Shown here: positions 1 through 15,100 of the stretch, piece by piece | Layout: every line of letters starts with the position of its first letter | How positions within the stretch are numbered: position 1 is the stretch's first letter | From: Lagopus muta | Lineage: Eukaryota; Chordata; Aves; Galliformes; Phasianidae | DNA: 64,000 nucleotides | NCBI RefSeq assembly: GCF_023343835.1 | Contig: NC_064443.1 | Location: 5,518,001 to 5,582,000, forward strand | Direction: 5' to 3' | The notes under the pieces: model-generated | What the model saw: only the letters and a program-made list of their open reading frames with translations | What the model was told of the DNA's origin: nothing | Databases searched by the model: none | Program-made: the position numbers and the translations under genes

Positions 1-3000
1 CAAGTCAGTAGTCTATTCCCCTCTAGAAGTCAATCTGACTTTGAACTGAAATAGTCCCATTCCAGCTGCAAACATCTCAGTCTTGGAACTGAATATGGGT
101 GAAAGCCAAGCGGCTGGTTCTCTTAAACCACCTGTGTTTCTAGTGCTGAGTGTATGAGCACAATTTTTCCTGCTGTTGTGCCATAGTAGAGAGAGTCATC
201 CTTCAATTGCAAGATTTACCAGCGCAGTTTGTATCTCTCTGGTTGCCGACTACTTAAGACAATGTATTGCTTGCCCACTGTTTTCTTCAGCTGCATGGCA
301 GTCCTCATTCCTAAGTGATATTATCTCCAGACTTGACAGACAGTGATACAAAACATCTGCAAAAGCACCCAGTGCTCTGATCTCTGGCCCAAGGACATCA
401 AAGATAGTGCTAGAAAAGGGACCTCCAGAATTTGGTGGAAAAGTGGGACACAGAACTGCTCTTTAGTCTCATAGTTTCAAGGGTTGAAAATATCCAGAAA
501 AGAATTGCTTGTGGACAAGTATGAAATAAAGGTTAAAACATCTCTGCAAACGGTCATAAACTCTTTCCAGATAAAGCTTCTCTCTGTTGCAGAAACAACA
601 GCAAGAGATGAAGTCATCACTAGATGCCAGCAACAATTGCCCGTTATACTCCTCTGTGAATCACCCTTTAAATGCAGCTCACAGTAACCTGTAATTTTCA
701 TACGCAGAATGTCCAATTTGAATGCAGTGATAAACGAGAGGGAGGAGAACACATTCAGTTGAATCATTTGTATACATAAGTATCGGCAGGTACTGTCGAA
801 CAAAAAGGATGTGAGTCAGCTATATAGCAGAGCTTTGTTTGAGGAGGGTCTTTTGGTAGAACACCCAGGACAGAAAACAGCCAGTGGTCTGCCCAGCTCT
901 ACTCTCTGTTGCTTGGTACCAGCGATTTAGCCAAACAGGGTGAACCATTAGAGGGCTGTCAGGCTGGCAACCATCCCCTCAGACATGAGGGGAGACATGA
1001 GGCCACCATGTAACAGCAGAAAATGCAGTCTGAGTCAGAGAGAGAGGTGACAGGTAGAGCTATAATCCATCACACTCTAACTGCTGCATCCACAGTGCTT
1101 TAACAGACCTGGTGCCTGGCAACAGCTTCAACAACTCAAATCCAAATGCCACCACGTCTAGAGTACGTGGGGCTGTGAAGGTTAAGGAAAATGGCATGGA
1201 AGCAGATTTGGGCTTGGTTAAAACTGGCTGTGTGTCACCATGGCTCAGAAACTGTGATCCAAGAGCCACCGATGTAACATGGAGCCTTTTCTGCTCAGCC
1301 ACTGGGTGAAAGAAAATGAAAAAGATTTTAAAGGGAAGCACTGAAAAGGTGAAAAAGCAGTAACACTAATTACGTTAGTATGATGAAGGAATCTCCAAAA
1401 AGGCTCATTGTGGTCTATTTCTTTGGTATGGTCAGCTCTGAAACATTGGCTATGCTGTGAGAGAAAAACAGTCCTGAAACAGGAAGCTGACAGAGAGCTC
1501 TTAATTGCAGAGCTGCAAAATGTCTCCCCAGCTGTCCAAGTGAAAAACAGACATTTTCCAAGCAGGATAGTTATAAAATAAAAATACAGTCAGTACCAAT
1601 TAGCGAAATACTTAACAAAATGAGCCTACATTTAGGTTCAGAAGATAAATGAAAAATAAAAAAAAGGAAGAGGGGAAAAAAAAAGACTGGAGGATAAATT
1701 CATCCGTGTAGTTCTCCCTTTCTCCTTCTTATTGCTTTTCCTCTTTAGTAGTAATGAAGTACAGCAATAGCTCATTTGCAGTGTTGTACTGATTTTCTAA
1801 GCTAAGAAAGTCAAAAACAGGAAGTACAGGATTTGCATTGTGCTAATGAGACTGTCTACAAACAGCAACACAAGCAATAATGTTGAGGGCTGGAGAGCAG
1901 CAGGGAGCAGAACCTCCAATGCATAGAAAATAATAAAATGAGTTCCTGGGACAAAACATAGAAATTGCAACACAGTCCCGAGCTTTTTTGCAGAAATTTG
2001 AGCTTTGAACAGGGGAAAACAAGGAGCCTCAGATCTGACATTCTAGCAGACCACTGAGGTGCAAACCTGTCTGTCTGGTAACAGTTCACTGCTCAGTCCT
2101 CAGTTCATGTCCCATGCTGACACAAGCACACAGATGGGATTCTTGTGTCTATGCAGTGTGCTCTGGAGGTTCTTAGAGATAATCATTGCTCCTGTGTTTC
2201 TTTAGCAGTATCTACTGAAAACACAAGAAAAGGTCTTTGGTGAGCATGTCAAGAACCAGAGGTTACATCCACCTCAGAGTTCAGGCTAGGACTGAAGCAA
2301 AGGTGGCACTGGCACATGGGCAGCCTAAACCCATTTTGATGCCTGAGAACAGGGAACAAAGAGTTGTATTCCAGCACCTGAATAAAGGCTTTACAAGTGC
2401 TATTGTTCTTCAGCTCTTGCTTACTATTAGGAGGGACACCTCACCAATTAATTCTGAAGTAGTTCCCTGGGAGTATTTTAACCACTGAGTGGAACTGTTG
2501 ATACGGAGAGTTCAACAACCATATCTGTTTAGACACATCCTGAGAACATTTCAGACTGATTAGAGTCTAAGGATTCAAGTTACTTTCCCTTCTGCTTCCC
2601 CTGTTTATCATTAGCATCTTAGCATCTTGAAAATCCCCCTCTCTCTCTCACACGTAAAAAAAGAAACAAACAAACAAACAAACAAACAAAAAAACAGAAC
2701 CGAAAATCAGCAATCTTTGCTGTAGTGAAATGAAGTTTGTGTTTAGTATGACATTGTGATTTTGTAACTTCAGACCCTGAAGCTGTTGAGTCCCAAAGAG
2801 TCACTGATCCTGTCACACCGTTCTTCCTTCAAGATCTATCTATTTGTGTCAGTATTAAAATAATTTGTCATCCATCTTTCATTTCAGGCTGCAATTGTCA
2901 CTCTGTAAGCAGCCACAGCTGCCTTTATAAAGTGCCTTTCAACACTTGGGCCAACACATAATTTCTCAGTTCTGCATAAATATTTTAAAAACTGACCTTA

Positions 3001-6000
3001 CCCTCCTTCCACCATCAATATGTGCTATATGGATGAATTACTATGTCTATAGCATTTGCAATTGTATGTTAATTCCTATTCTTACATTATTTATAAAGGA
3101 GCTCTTGCACTTAGAGAAAGCATGAAAATTTGACTTTCTGCAGAACAATTCCTCCACCTGCTGCAAGCAGGAAACATCTTAACGTGGGAAATGAACTCTT
3201 TCTGTGTGTTAGTACGGAAACATGCAAGGTTATGAAATTCATTAAATTTTGCGTGTAGAGTAATTGGATATGTCCCACCACTGGTGCGTAGTGCAGCTTC
3301 ATGTGAAGGTAAAGTCATTTCCATTAAACAGCCCTTTTAGAATTTCATAGAGCAGAAATTCTTTAACAATGTATGTTTTTTGAATTGAGTTTTTTCCAAG
3401 GGTTCAACTGCAACAGGAAATGCTGATGTTACAGGTTGATACATACTAATACTGCTCACATAATATGCTTTTTAAAAGATAATAAAACACAATGGCAATT
3501 TGATACAAAGAAATTATTGTTAAGAAAGCCTGGTAACCTATTTAAACTGAATGTGCACCAATTCATTCACAAAAGCATAATGCAAACTTCTATTCACGGT
3601 ACGGATGGCAGAATTTATACAATGCAAAGCTGTGTGTGTACACAGAGGTGTAATGTAACAGCTCTGTTACAGCAGCAGCACTCTCATTGAGGAGATGCCA
3701 ACAAATTAAGATGTTCTCTTTGTTCAGAAAATAATTTAGAAGCTATTCCAGTATAACCATAAAAATGCCCAATATGCTTATCGTATCTACAGGAAAACCG
3801 TATATTCCATGCACTAAAAAAGTGCCAGCAAGAATCAAGAATTTATCTATAGGAAAGCACAAAAATAAATTACTAAAAGTAGTTGAGAGAAGGCTGTATT
3901 GAAGAAAGAATCGTGCCCTCTCTTTTATTTCAGAAGAAAAAACGGTGCAAAGGTTATTAATTGTTTGCAGATGAATGCACAGTGCAGCATCGGACCAACT
4001 ATACATAATACATGTTATTATATGCAAGCTGATGCCATTTACTGCCACAGCTGGTAGTAAAAAATTGAAAATTGAAAACTGTGGCTTATCCAGATCAGCA
4101 CTTAAGGTTTTAGTTACAAAATCAGTTAATTATACATTGATATTACCATGCTAGCTCGCTCAAAAAATGCAAAACTGTGAATTTGGACCCCAAAAGCATC
4201 TATTGAATATTTGCATCCAGCTTCTGAATCTGAGCTAGTTCATTTTTTTCCGGCTCAAATCATGGCAAGGAGATTAATATGTTTGCAACAAGCCATGCAG
4301 TCATACTGTATCCCGCAAAGTACATTCAGTTACAGAGTGGCCTAAGGGAGAGAAGAAGCCTTGTTATGCTGCCATTAGACAAGAATCACTGTAAATGTGT
4401 GTAATGGCTGCCCACTGCTTTTGTAGAACAAAATAAAGAGAAGGGAAAGCTGTTTCTTCATAAATGAACAGTGTGTTTTGCTAAGGCAGAAAATGGTGGA
4501 GATCCTTTTTCATTTTTTTTGATTTCTACAGGAAAATCTGTGTGTACTCTTAGCAGACGTAAAGCCAGGCACACGTGCATTTGAATATAAGACTCAGAGA
4601 AAGAGAATCCCACTTTTGCACTGAAATGCCCACTTCCTGAGCATGCACAGCTCCTTGCTGGAATCTCTAAAATTTAAAGAAAGTGATTTCAGTGTGAGTG
4701 TAGAAGTGTTGAAAGAAGTGGCTTAGATGTTGTGAAAGATAAGGGAACAAACTAAAAATACTAAATGGATGGGATTGTATTTTGGCAAGTGATGATGAAA
4801 TAGGGAAAAATGGCAAATTTAAAGCTGTTCTGGTATTTAAAAATAATTTTTTTCCTTTAATTGGATCCAAACATCTATTACACAGAGCTTTGATGGAGTT
4901 TATGCCCTTACAGTGCTAGATGCATCTAGGGAAGAAGAGGGATTTAATCCCATTAAATTTTTGTCAGGGATTTAATGCAGCAGATAATACAACAAGTGCT
5001 ATTGAACTTGGCATTACAATTATCCATTTTTACCAAACACCGATGTCCATGAATTCAAAAAGAATTTCACTTAGGACTCAGTGATTGAACTTCATGTTTC
5101 ATATTGTTTATCATGGTCAATGTTAGAGCTACTATTGTTTTCTGAGCTCTTTTGTCTATTAACTGTAAAGTCAGCTTTTATTTTTCCTTATTATAAATGT
5201 GTTCTCTGAAAATGCTGTAACAGGGCTATTTCTAAAACCTTCATTCCAACAGAAAGATGGCAATTTGACCTACTGATCCTCTACGTTTTTTCCTATTAAG
5301 GAGCAGAAAACAATCATCAATCTCCATATAGTTAACGGACTGCTGCCAAAACCAGCTTTCTTTGCTAAGGTAATGACATATCCTGAATTCTGCAGTCCAT
5401 TTCAATCAAAATGTTCAAACTGTCAGCTAAAAGAATGCTTGGCTTCCAGGTTGCTTATACACTGTATTTTCTTCTGTTATCCCAACTTTCAAGCTTGGCT
5501 GAAAAAATGTAATATACATAAAAGAGTTTTGAGTGCTGCAAGTATGGGAAGTTTTACTTACACCCAAGAACTCAATGTAAGGCATTATGTGGTTTTTTTA
5601 ATGATTTATACATATTAATTTCTACTTTTTCTTGGTTTCTGAGGATTTTTCTCTGCAATTCTGAAACAAACAGTGAATGGGAAGTGTTTCTTTAGAATAT
5701 CCTACTGCTCTGTCCTCAGAAATCTAAAGTCTCAGTGTCACCATAAGTACTTCTATGGCAATTAAAATGCTGAGAATTCAGATACTTCTTTTGCTATGGG
5801 GCTTTTTTAAAAAAAATTTTCATCTTCTTTTTTCTACAGCGAGGTTCTCCGGATTAATTTAAATGGCATTAATTAGTTCATTCTTCATCTTTTATTCTCT
5901 TTTTTAAATTAGAACTTTTCAGCTCTCAAAGCAAGGAACTGAAAGAGCACTCGGTGATTTTTGGTTCCTAGCACCCCTACTGCATGCACACCACACTGCT

Positions 6001-9000
6001 GAAGTGTGAACAAGCTGGGTATACCACACACCAGGCAACTCACTCATTTTTTCTAACCTGTGCATAACTAAAAGTATTTCTGAGAATTTCTAATGATGTG
6101 CTTTGTAACTATTCATCAGATCACCCTTCTGTACAACAATGGAAGGAAGTAAAATAGAAAAAAAAGGAGTGTTATTATGGACTAGAAGTGTTTTGGAAAT
6201 TCATGCCAGACTCCATATGAAGATAATTCAGATCCTGACTGCCAACGCATACATTTTCCGCTGATAATCTAGCTGCATTCCACGAAACAGTGAAACTACT
6301 CATATCTGTTAAAAGTGAGCCCAACTGTTTATCTGTTCTTTCTGTACAGGTTTAGGGCAGCTTTTACAGGATTTCCGGCTGTAGTATGAGGAGGTGAAAT
6401 AAAACCAACACAGAAAAGCTAATTCATCCTCCAGTAAGACAAGGAGCACATAGGGAAGCCTATGGTTCCTGTTTTTTAAAGAAGGTGGAATTTTGCTTTC
6501 CTCCCTGTCTTTGGCACCACGTTTGAACTGCATAATCTGGAAAGGAAGGATGTTCTGAATCTCAGGATGCCTGGTTTCAAGTCTTCTGAGTGATGAGTAA
6601 ATGAATAAAATGATTACATTCTGTGTGGAGTGGGGCACTTGGAAACATGGAAGTTACAGCTAAATAGAGATTATCTGGTGGGGCCGAGTCTTCATGATGT
6701 GCCCATGGCTGCAATAATGCCAAACTCTGTCTTGCTTCCTGACACACAGCAACAATGTTCCTGGATAGCTGTCTCTGGAGAGCTCCACATGTAAGGAGCG
6801 ATGGCACTCACACTTGATTAGAAATCTTGGAAACATTCTAGATCTATGGTTGATGTATTTATGGGATGCAGATTTTCTATCATAGCTGTTGCTTTGTTCA
6901 CTATGGATCTTGGCTTTCTCTGGAGGTCACTTAAACTTTTTACTCAGGTACTGCTATCTGAATTCTACGTGGAACTGATGATAATTGTTCTCTGTACCCA
7001 TGTTCCAAATCCACTGCTTTTCTCCTATCCTAAACCTCTTTTTTCATAGCAGGATGAAATAGAAACTTTTAATATTCTTCATGGTAAATAGAGTGGAAGA
7101 GAATGGGAACATTCCCAATAAATGCCATCAGATTTATGTCATTCTTTAAAAAATAAACAAAAATTCAACTTCAATCTACACTCTGTGCTGAAGCACGATC
7201 TTCTACATGGTTGTAACCCGAGTATATTTATGTATAAATATAGTTTCCCTGCTTCCAATAAAACTGTGGATTAACTGCACAATGAACATTTACCTATCTT
7301 CTCATAGCAAAGGACAGTTATTTACTTGAGAACTGCACATAAGATGCATACAAGGGACATGAATCTTTAGTCTGAATTCATGGATCACATCATCTTAGAA
7401 ATCACTGAAGATTAAAGTCTCCATATTCTGATTTTTATTAATATCTCATTTTTCTTCTGGACCAGGAATTTGGCTGAGAGCTTCCTCTCCCAGGAAGTGC
7501 AAATAAAGCTGTTAGAGGAGATTAGTGAAGAAACTCACAGCTGGGCAGTGACTGCTAACTTTATTTTTCTTCTTTGTATTACCACATGCCTGGGAATCCT
7601 GCTCACAAATCAGACACCATTGTGCATCGTGCCGTACTACAAAATGAAAGATTTCTGTCTCAGAGGACAAGTAAGTTTTATTTATAAGTAAGCTTAAATA
7701 AAACTAAAGAGACAGAGTGATGCCTTCTAGAAAGGAATCTGGCAGACAACATTATTGCAGCATTCAAAAAACACAGTTAAATAGAGATACAAACCTCAAA
7801 GGGTTGGAAAGTATTCTCAAATTCTTTCTTCTGCATCAAGTAGCTACAGATACTGAGGATGCTTTGATGCTGTAAGAGAACTAAATCTCTTTCTCTTTGT
7901 CTCACTATAATCTTGCAGAAAGACAATATGTTATGTTTGGTACCTGTCTCTACACTTCATACACAAAATCATGAAAAACTGATTTTCTATGTAGAAAAGC
8001 TCTGAGAGTTTGTTTTTTCCTCAGCTCATTCACCACTGCATCAGAAACTAATTTGGAAAGGCTTTTGAAAGGACAGAAATACAACCCTTTATTTTGAATT
8101 ATCTCCCAAAACATGTGGCTCTCCAGCACATGAACCCTTATCAGAATTCAGATCTTCTCTAATTACCAATAATAGCAATAGGCTTCTATAATCCAAAGAA
8201 AAAGGATATCTTGAAGAAATAGTAAGGAAGGATGCATTTCATACCTGGTTTACGAAAGATTAATAAAATGCCTGTGACTAGTCAAAAACAATAGCTAAAA
8301 GATTGTTTCTTCAACTAATCAACATTCAGCCCTACTTGTATTCTTATCTATAATTTGGTAACAAACATTTTGAATTTCTCACTTAAAGATTGAGACTTCT
8401 CACTCAATTCCTACGAGGAAATTGTAAACTCTTTGATTGAAAGTGCACTATAAATGTGATTTTTTACTCCATGAAAACTCCCTTCATTTCCACCACTTCC
8501 TGAATTGAGTCTGGTAGATATTCTTTTCTACATACGAAGAAGATGCCTTCAGATTTCTACATTTATTTAATAAATCCTATCAGAAAACAAGAAGAAGCTG
8601 GCTTAGACAATATTTTTACTGGATTACTTATATTATCCAGGCTTCATTCGTATAGAAATGTCAGTAAATAAATTAATGTGTATCCTCAAGTAAGTCCTTT
8701 TCTTACTGTAGAGGCCAGTTTCCCTGCTTTTGTGGTCAGGAATAATTCTCCTCAAAGACAGTAAAGTTAGTTCACCACATTAATCAAAAAAATAGCTCTA
8801 ATCTTCTGTGTGCCTAGCCTGCTGTTAGCAATTCATAATGTTAGCAATATATAATGTATTATTTTATTTTATTCAGGATTCCCAACATCTTGTAGTATAA
8901 GTCCATTATATTCTGCTTCAGATATTGTGGTTTCTAGAAGGATGCAGTGAACAGCTAAAGAAGAACTTGAAAAAAGTGGAAAACGTACAAGTAGATTGTA

Positions 9001-9053
9001 TTATCAATTCTATTTAAATAATACAGCAGTAGAGATGTCTAGTAACTACCATT
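1..9053. other. No recognisable gene; AT-rich non-coding DNA
   Basis: No ORF here resembles a known protein and none exceeds about 110 codons. The block contains the 2.66-kb microsatellite and two segments with good splice-site signals: 5301-5369 (open over its full length) and 7466-7670 (open in one frame). Their phases do not fit each other, so a two-exon coding gene is not supported. In vertebrates with the usual order this side of NUP210 faces IQSEC1, but no IQSEC1 coding exon was recognised. Confidence 0.6.
2661..2696. repeat. (AAAC)n microsatellite preceded by a short CT run
   Basis: About seven AAAC units follow a (CT)n stretch at 2638-2649. No retroposon body is recognised next to it. 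Confidence 0.9.
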
Positions 9054-9077
9054 TACATTCTAGAATTCTAGAATGTA
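9054..9077. repeat. 24-bp perfect palindrome
   Basis: The 24 bases are their own reverse complement, with TACATTCTAGAA as the left half and its complement as the right half. The core consists of two ATTCTAGAAT decamers overlapping by two bases, each resembling a dimeric heat-shock element (nTTCnnGAAn). An A-rich (AAAC)n-like run follows directly. Confidence 0.9.
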
Positions 9078-9110
9078 GAAAACAAACAAAAAAAAAACAA
9101 AACAAAAAAA
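9078..9110. repeat. A-rich (AAAC)n-like simple repeat
   Basis: The run follows the 24-bp palindrome directly and consists of A tracts broken by single C residues. Confidence 0.85.
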
Positions 9111-12100
9111 CCCCACAACCTTCCCACTAACCAGAATTGGGAAAGGCACAGAAATCTTCATATTTTGAGATTTTTATTGGCAAGGTGAGTCATCATGTCT
9201 CTATTTCTAAAAAATGCCAATCCATCATGAAGGTAGTAGTAACACGTTGACACATTAACCAAAGTTGTTTGGTAAAAAAGCTACAAAGGTTTTGCTATCT
9301 GTGACTTCAAGGACTGAAACCCTAAATCTCCACTCTTTATACACCAAACATTCACAAAACATTTATCATCAGCTTTGCATATACAAGAACAGATTTATAA
9401 TTTTTGTCCCAAGGCACAGTAAGAAACAAAAGTACATAACCTTGGCACATCAGAATAAAAGTGATGATGCCCTGTAGAGAACAGGAAACAGACTGGGAGA
9501 CGGTTAGGTTTAATCAGGATGTGAAGACCTTTGTTTCTCATATCATTAACCTTTGCACTTTTTATGGCTTTAGGCAGAAAAAATCTGTTAAATTAATTTT
9601 TATTTAAATTTTAAATTCCTGTATGTACCTGAAGTCATTAAGTGCCACTTAGTTTCACATTAAGCACTTGAGTAGAAATAATGTTTAAATCAAACATGAA
9701 TTTTACACTGCCGGCTTTTCAAAGAATCCAAAAAGAGGAGGGAACTTTCCATTTCCTCTATTTAATAACATCCTGAATTTTAAATAGTTAATATATCCTC
9801 CAATTCCTATATTATCACTGACAATAAATGAATTTAAGCTTATACATCCTGAACACGATCTGGCTCTTATACTCTTAATATATTTTGGAGGTGTTTTGCT
9901 AGAACTTGTGGATGAATTGACATTTCTGGCAAGAGTTTACTAGTGTTCTCTGTTTCATAAACCATCGATTTAAGAACTGTGGAGCTGCTACCAGAGAAAA
10001 GGATAGGCAGAAGGATTTACACATTAGTGTAGAGAACATATTGATACTAGGAATTAGTTAATTACCATTAATTACCATCAAACATTAAAAAGTAACCATG
10101 AGATCATATGACACAGTATCTGGCTTTTAATTTGTAATGCATTTTGGTAGACATTGCAAGCAGAGCTGCTGTGCCATCCAAACTCATTGTGGATAAAGAA
10201 AACAGAAAACAGTGCTGAAAGGTGAAGTGTGCTTAAGGTCAACTTTCTGACAGCTGTGTGAAAATGCAACACGAGTGTCAGGAGAAGCTTTTTGGTCTGT
10301 CATTTCCATCCCGCTGTCCTTCCTTTTCCATACTGACTCAAAACATAAGACAACCGGGTTTCTCCTCACAGTCTCCTTATGCAGCTTAACTTTCTGTGGA
10401 GCCCACAAACCAACATGCAATGACATATTTTCTGTAGTTCCAGGTTTCTCATCATAATTTCACGTCAAAGTTCTGCTTGCTCCCATTCCTGGGCAAAGTC
10501 CAAGGGGACAATGGTTTCAGGAATTAACTTTGGCTCAAACCCTTTGCTTTAGGCCAGGAAAAAGTAAATAGCTTAAGCACAATTTAAATACGTATTTCCA
10601 GGAATATGATCTTCGTACTTTGTCTCTCTAATCAACTGTTCTTTTGCTTTGTGACAGTAACATTCTCCTATTAGCTAAAATTCTGCCTCCACTGCTGACC
10701 CAGAAATGTCCCAATATTGCAGTACAATACAACTCAAACATCCATTGCACAACTAAGAAAAACTGAAAACACATTAGAGTCAATAGTTGGAAATAAGGAC
10801 CAGAAAAAAGTTACTGGCCTGATCCACACAGTGGTGATTCAGTACTATCTTCTTCATCTCATCGAAACTGAACTCCTTTATGGAAGAGTTGCACTTCTAT
10901 GAATGGATGATAGAGCAAAAATTTTGCCTCAGAATAGCCTCTTGTGTACAGGAAGCATGCACATGTTTGATGTTCCTATCTCTTGGACTCTCTCAAATTA
11001 AACGTGAGATTTGTGCCAGTATTACTTGTGCTATGACTCATAATACACTAAATGATCATCTATGGAATGACAGCCTGTGTTTGGATTATTTTTTTTTTTT
11101 GGACCGTTCTCTTCCTTTCCTTGGCCAGTGCCCACTAGTAACCATAGCCAAAAACTGCCTGTCAGGAACTATCTCTACAACACCTGCTGAGGCTCCTTCC
11201 ATCCTAAATTATCTTTGAATTCTGCTTATTGTGCTATAGTCAGGCCTTTTCCTTTCTGAGAGGGGAAGGTCTGTGAAACCACTGACAGACACAGAAAAAC
11301 TTGACGCTAAATCCTAGTGACAGATAGGATTTAACATCATTGTCATGCCCTGATGTGTAGCTCAGATATCTCACTCTCACCATTCAGTCTGCTGTGAGGC
11401 AGAACTCTCCCAATACCTGAAACAGAACACCAACATTTTGTTTTGTGGAGACAAATAACTAGGAATTTAACAGAGCAACTCTGAGTATCACAATGTCTGG
11501 ATTAATTTGTAGCTCCAGTTATCTTTTATAGCCTTTTTTTAAAAGCTACTCTTCCTTACACCACTCTATCAGAGCTCACAGTCACATCAGTGCAATGCAG
11601 ACTGGCTATCAGCACTGTAACCTCTGCAAAACCTAGATTTGAAAGAACTATTTGAAATCCCTATCTTATGCTTTCCATTCTACAATCCTTTAATAGAGTA
11701 CTGTGTTAAAGTATAAATATTTAAAAAAAAAAAAAAATCTGTAATAGTAATGGTTGGAGAAACAATTTTCAATAAAGCTCTGGAAAACTTTCCCTGATCC
11801 TCAAAGTATTAAGCCTCTGTCTACCTTGTCACAGCTTCCTTAAAGTACCACTATACCATTTATATATAACCAGTTATTTATATACAACATATATTTCCAT
11901 CTGCAGTTCACCAATTTGAACTAGGATATGCACACGCATATTTGAAAACAGACCAGTGTTTTTTTCCTAAAAGGAGTATAAACTATTCAAGGGCAAATCC
12001 TCTGACAGTTTTCTACTTGGCCTACAATAAAAAGTTACTGAATCATTCCCTAATTGAAAATCTTACTTTAGAGCAAGAAAGGAGCATAAAGATGGCATGT

Positions 12101-15100
12101 TTTGTTTTTTTTTTCTTTTTCTCATAAGGCTCCAGTACATCCTACATGAACATACGTTTGCTCCCACTGAATACAAACGTAAACTGCAGCCCACCTGAAT
12201 CTCCTTCTGTCATATTTACAGTCCCATGAGAGATCTGTAGTGCCACCTGGCTTTTCTCTGTACTGTAGGCAGTTTTGTTAGGCTTTGGTGAAGCAATTCT
12301 TCTCAAGGCAGGCTTGCCCCATAGGACTAGTCTCAGAGATTGAAGAAGACAAGCTCCATATCGAGTACTCATATGATTGAGGGTTTAGGACAAGGCACTC
12401 ACTTTGTGAAATGCTTTGGATCTTTTTACATAAACATGGCTATTCTGAAAGCTTGTGTTCAGAAGCAGGTGTTCAGGATAATCTCCATAACTCCAGCATA
12501 TTTTTATATACAATACAAAGATAGCTTAAAATAAGCTTAGCCCAGCACTTGAAGAGGAAAAAAAAAAAAACCAACACAAAAGAAAAACAGGAACTGGCAC
12601 AATTTCAGCTTTCTCTCTTGGCTCTTTACAGTAAGAGAGCAGCGTGGCCAGCTGCCAGCTCTCTCAGCACAAAACAACAAACAAAAACCTCTGAACTCTT
12701 CTTCATCATAGGCAGACATTTTCATCACAGCAAAATTCTCAAGCTGTAAGTCAGATGTCGCAGTCACAGATACAAATAAAACAGAGACAATCTGTTTTAA
12801 AATGTGGCCCCTGTTTTGTCCTAATTTTTACAAGTTGTTCCTAGCCTATTCGCAATGCCTTTTGGCAAGTGACTGGTAGTTGTTACTGCCTCCTATTTTC
12901 AGAAGCAACTTGCAAATGAGCAGCACAAGACAGGAACTATCATTTTAGAAGGACACGCAGTGAATCAGGTTGGGTATTTATAGAATATTCCATCATTTCA
13001 AGTGTCCTTGGACATTCTGATGTTAGTGGGACAGCAGCGCAGGTCAGAAAGGCTATATCCTCAAGTTCTCCCTAACACAGCTTTCTCTGTCTGTTCTCCT
13101 TTATAACAGGAATCTTTTCTTCAGTTTGTTCTTGAAGATTCAGTTCCTCAAGAACTTGAACGTCTCACGATAAACTTATTTAATAAAAACTCTCACCAAG
13201 CTCACATTTGAAGGCAGAAGAATGTAACTCTTTTCTCTGTTATTCTATTTCTGCTCAAAGTAGTTTGAAAGAATTGTGCCTGACACCATGTTTCCACTGT
13301 CATGACCCCAGTCTCAATGATACTTGCTTTTTAGATTTGGTTATTCCCAATATTAACAAGTCATATTTGAAAAACTGACCTTTGGCTCACAATCCTGTCT
13401 AATGCTTTTGGAAAGTGGATCATCTTTTGTACACTGTAGGCTATGTTAAGTTCCACTGAATTTAGGAAGGATGCAAAACAAATGTTATTGATGTTTCCTA
13501 AGAAGGTTTGTTCCTAGCAAGAACATAAAGCTTGCTTTATTAATGAAGTGACTGTGCTGTGAAAAGAAACAGATTATCAGCTAGCAAGAGATCTAGCTTC
13601 ACTGAAAAAGGTTTAATGAACTTACAACAGTTTGCAACAGCTGCATATTTTGGCCCTTGCAAGAAATGCTACTTGATCAGTTTCTTTCCTTTTCTTCAAT
13701 ATATGACTGATTCTCACTTGAGATTCAATACTCAGAATGTATTTACCTCTACTTTTTCTTCTAAAGAAAGCTAAGAATCAGGGAAACAAGTAAAAAAAGT
13801 AATAAGTCTCTGTGCTTGTGTTGCATTTTAAGACTTCTTAAAGAGCTAAAGACAGAAATTCCTTTCCCTGGCATTCAGTAGTGCTTTACTCCCTTTTTGT
13901 AACAGGAGTACAAAAACAAGTGAGAAATAAGATGTGCTGGGGTAGTTATCTGCAGCTCAGGAGAGGGGAACACAACCAGTCTTGGGATGCAGTCTCAGAT
14001 TCCCTAGTTTAGAAACAGTCTCTTTCTTCAAAAAAAAAAAAGTGCCACTTGAGAAATGAGTTTTATCTAATTCTGCCACAACGCTGTAAGGTACTATACA
14101 ACCCTGGTCATCTGTCCTGCTCTTTTCCCCTAGTTCTGATTTCTCCCTAAAGATTAGAAGTTATACTTCTTTCTGTGCAGAATATTCATTCAAAACTCTG
14201 GCAACAGTGGATTTGCTTTAAAAAGTTAAAAAACTGTCCTGTGAGTCCCTGAAGCCTAGGCATTTATTACTTTGTGCCAACTCCACTCCACAGGCAATGA
14301 GCACCAGCTGAAGAATGATTAACAGTTGGTAAGATGTAATGTCCTAAATCTTCACAGATGTCTGCTCACTGAATGCGAATCAGCAATTTTCATTAAGGAA
14401 GATTCTACCAGTCAGAATGGATTTCCCATCCTCTTAATATTTTCTGTCTGAACTGCCACATTGAAGAATTCTATTTAAATTCCTTTTGGCTATTTATTTC
14501 ACAGTAGATTGCTTGACTTGCAAAGGAACAGCACTGTGGCACTATTTTTAATGTTCTTTACATTCTCTGATATGCAGCTATCAAGTCAAGTCATATAATT
14601 CAGAAGATACTGCGTTGTTTTGGTTTCTTTCCAGTGTTTATCAGTGAGAAGGTGAGATTAATAAGAACCTTCCATAATTCTGACACACAAAAAATGATTC
14701 AAAACCAAAGAACACTGAGACCCCAAAACAAAACTGAGGAATTATAAGACACCTTCCCTCCTGAGTGTATTAAAGAAATGTCAGGGTAAATACCTGCAAA
14801 TGAGCATGGAAAAGACAACACTTTTATTTAGAATGACTAAATCTGAACCAGTGAATTCAGATTCATTTCTTTCAATGAGAGCTAGATTAGAACTCCAGCA
14901 ATTTCATCAGTAGTATGGGTAATTCAGGCCAATTTATATAACCCTGTGTAGAAACATACAGAATTATGCATTATATATATATTATTACTACATAGGGTTG
15001 TATATTCAATACCATAGTGCATATGTGGACATTAAAACCACTTCCAGCTCAGAAAAAATTACTAGATTCTACAGTGCACCAAGTAGTAGAACAGAGTTGA

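Noticed and set aside
10880..11218. 112-codon plus-strand ORF
   Set aside because: It starts and ends in AT-rich non-coding DNA, contains a T11-derived Phe run and has no recognised domain.
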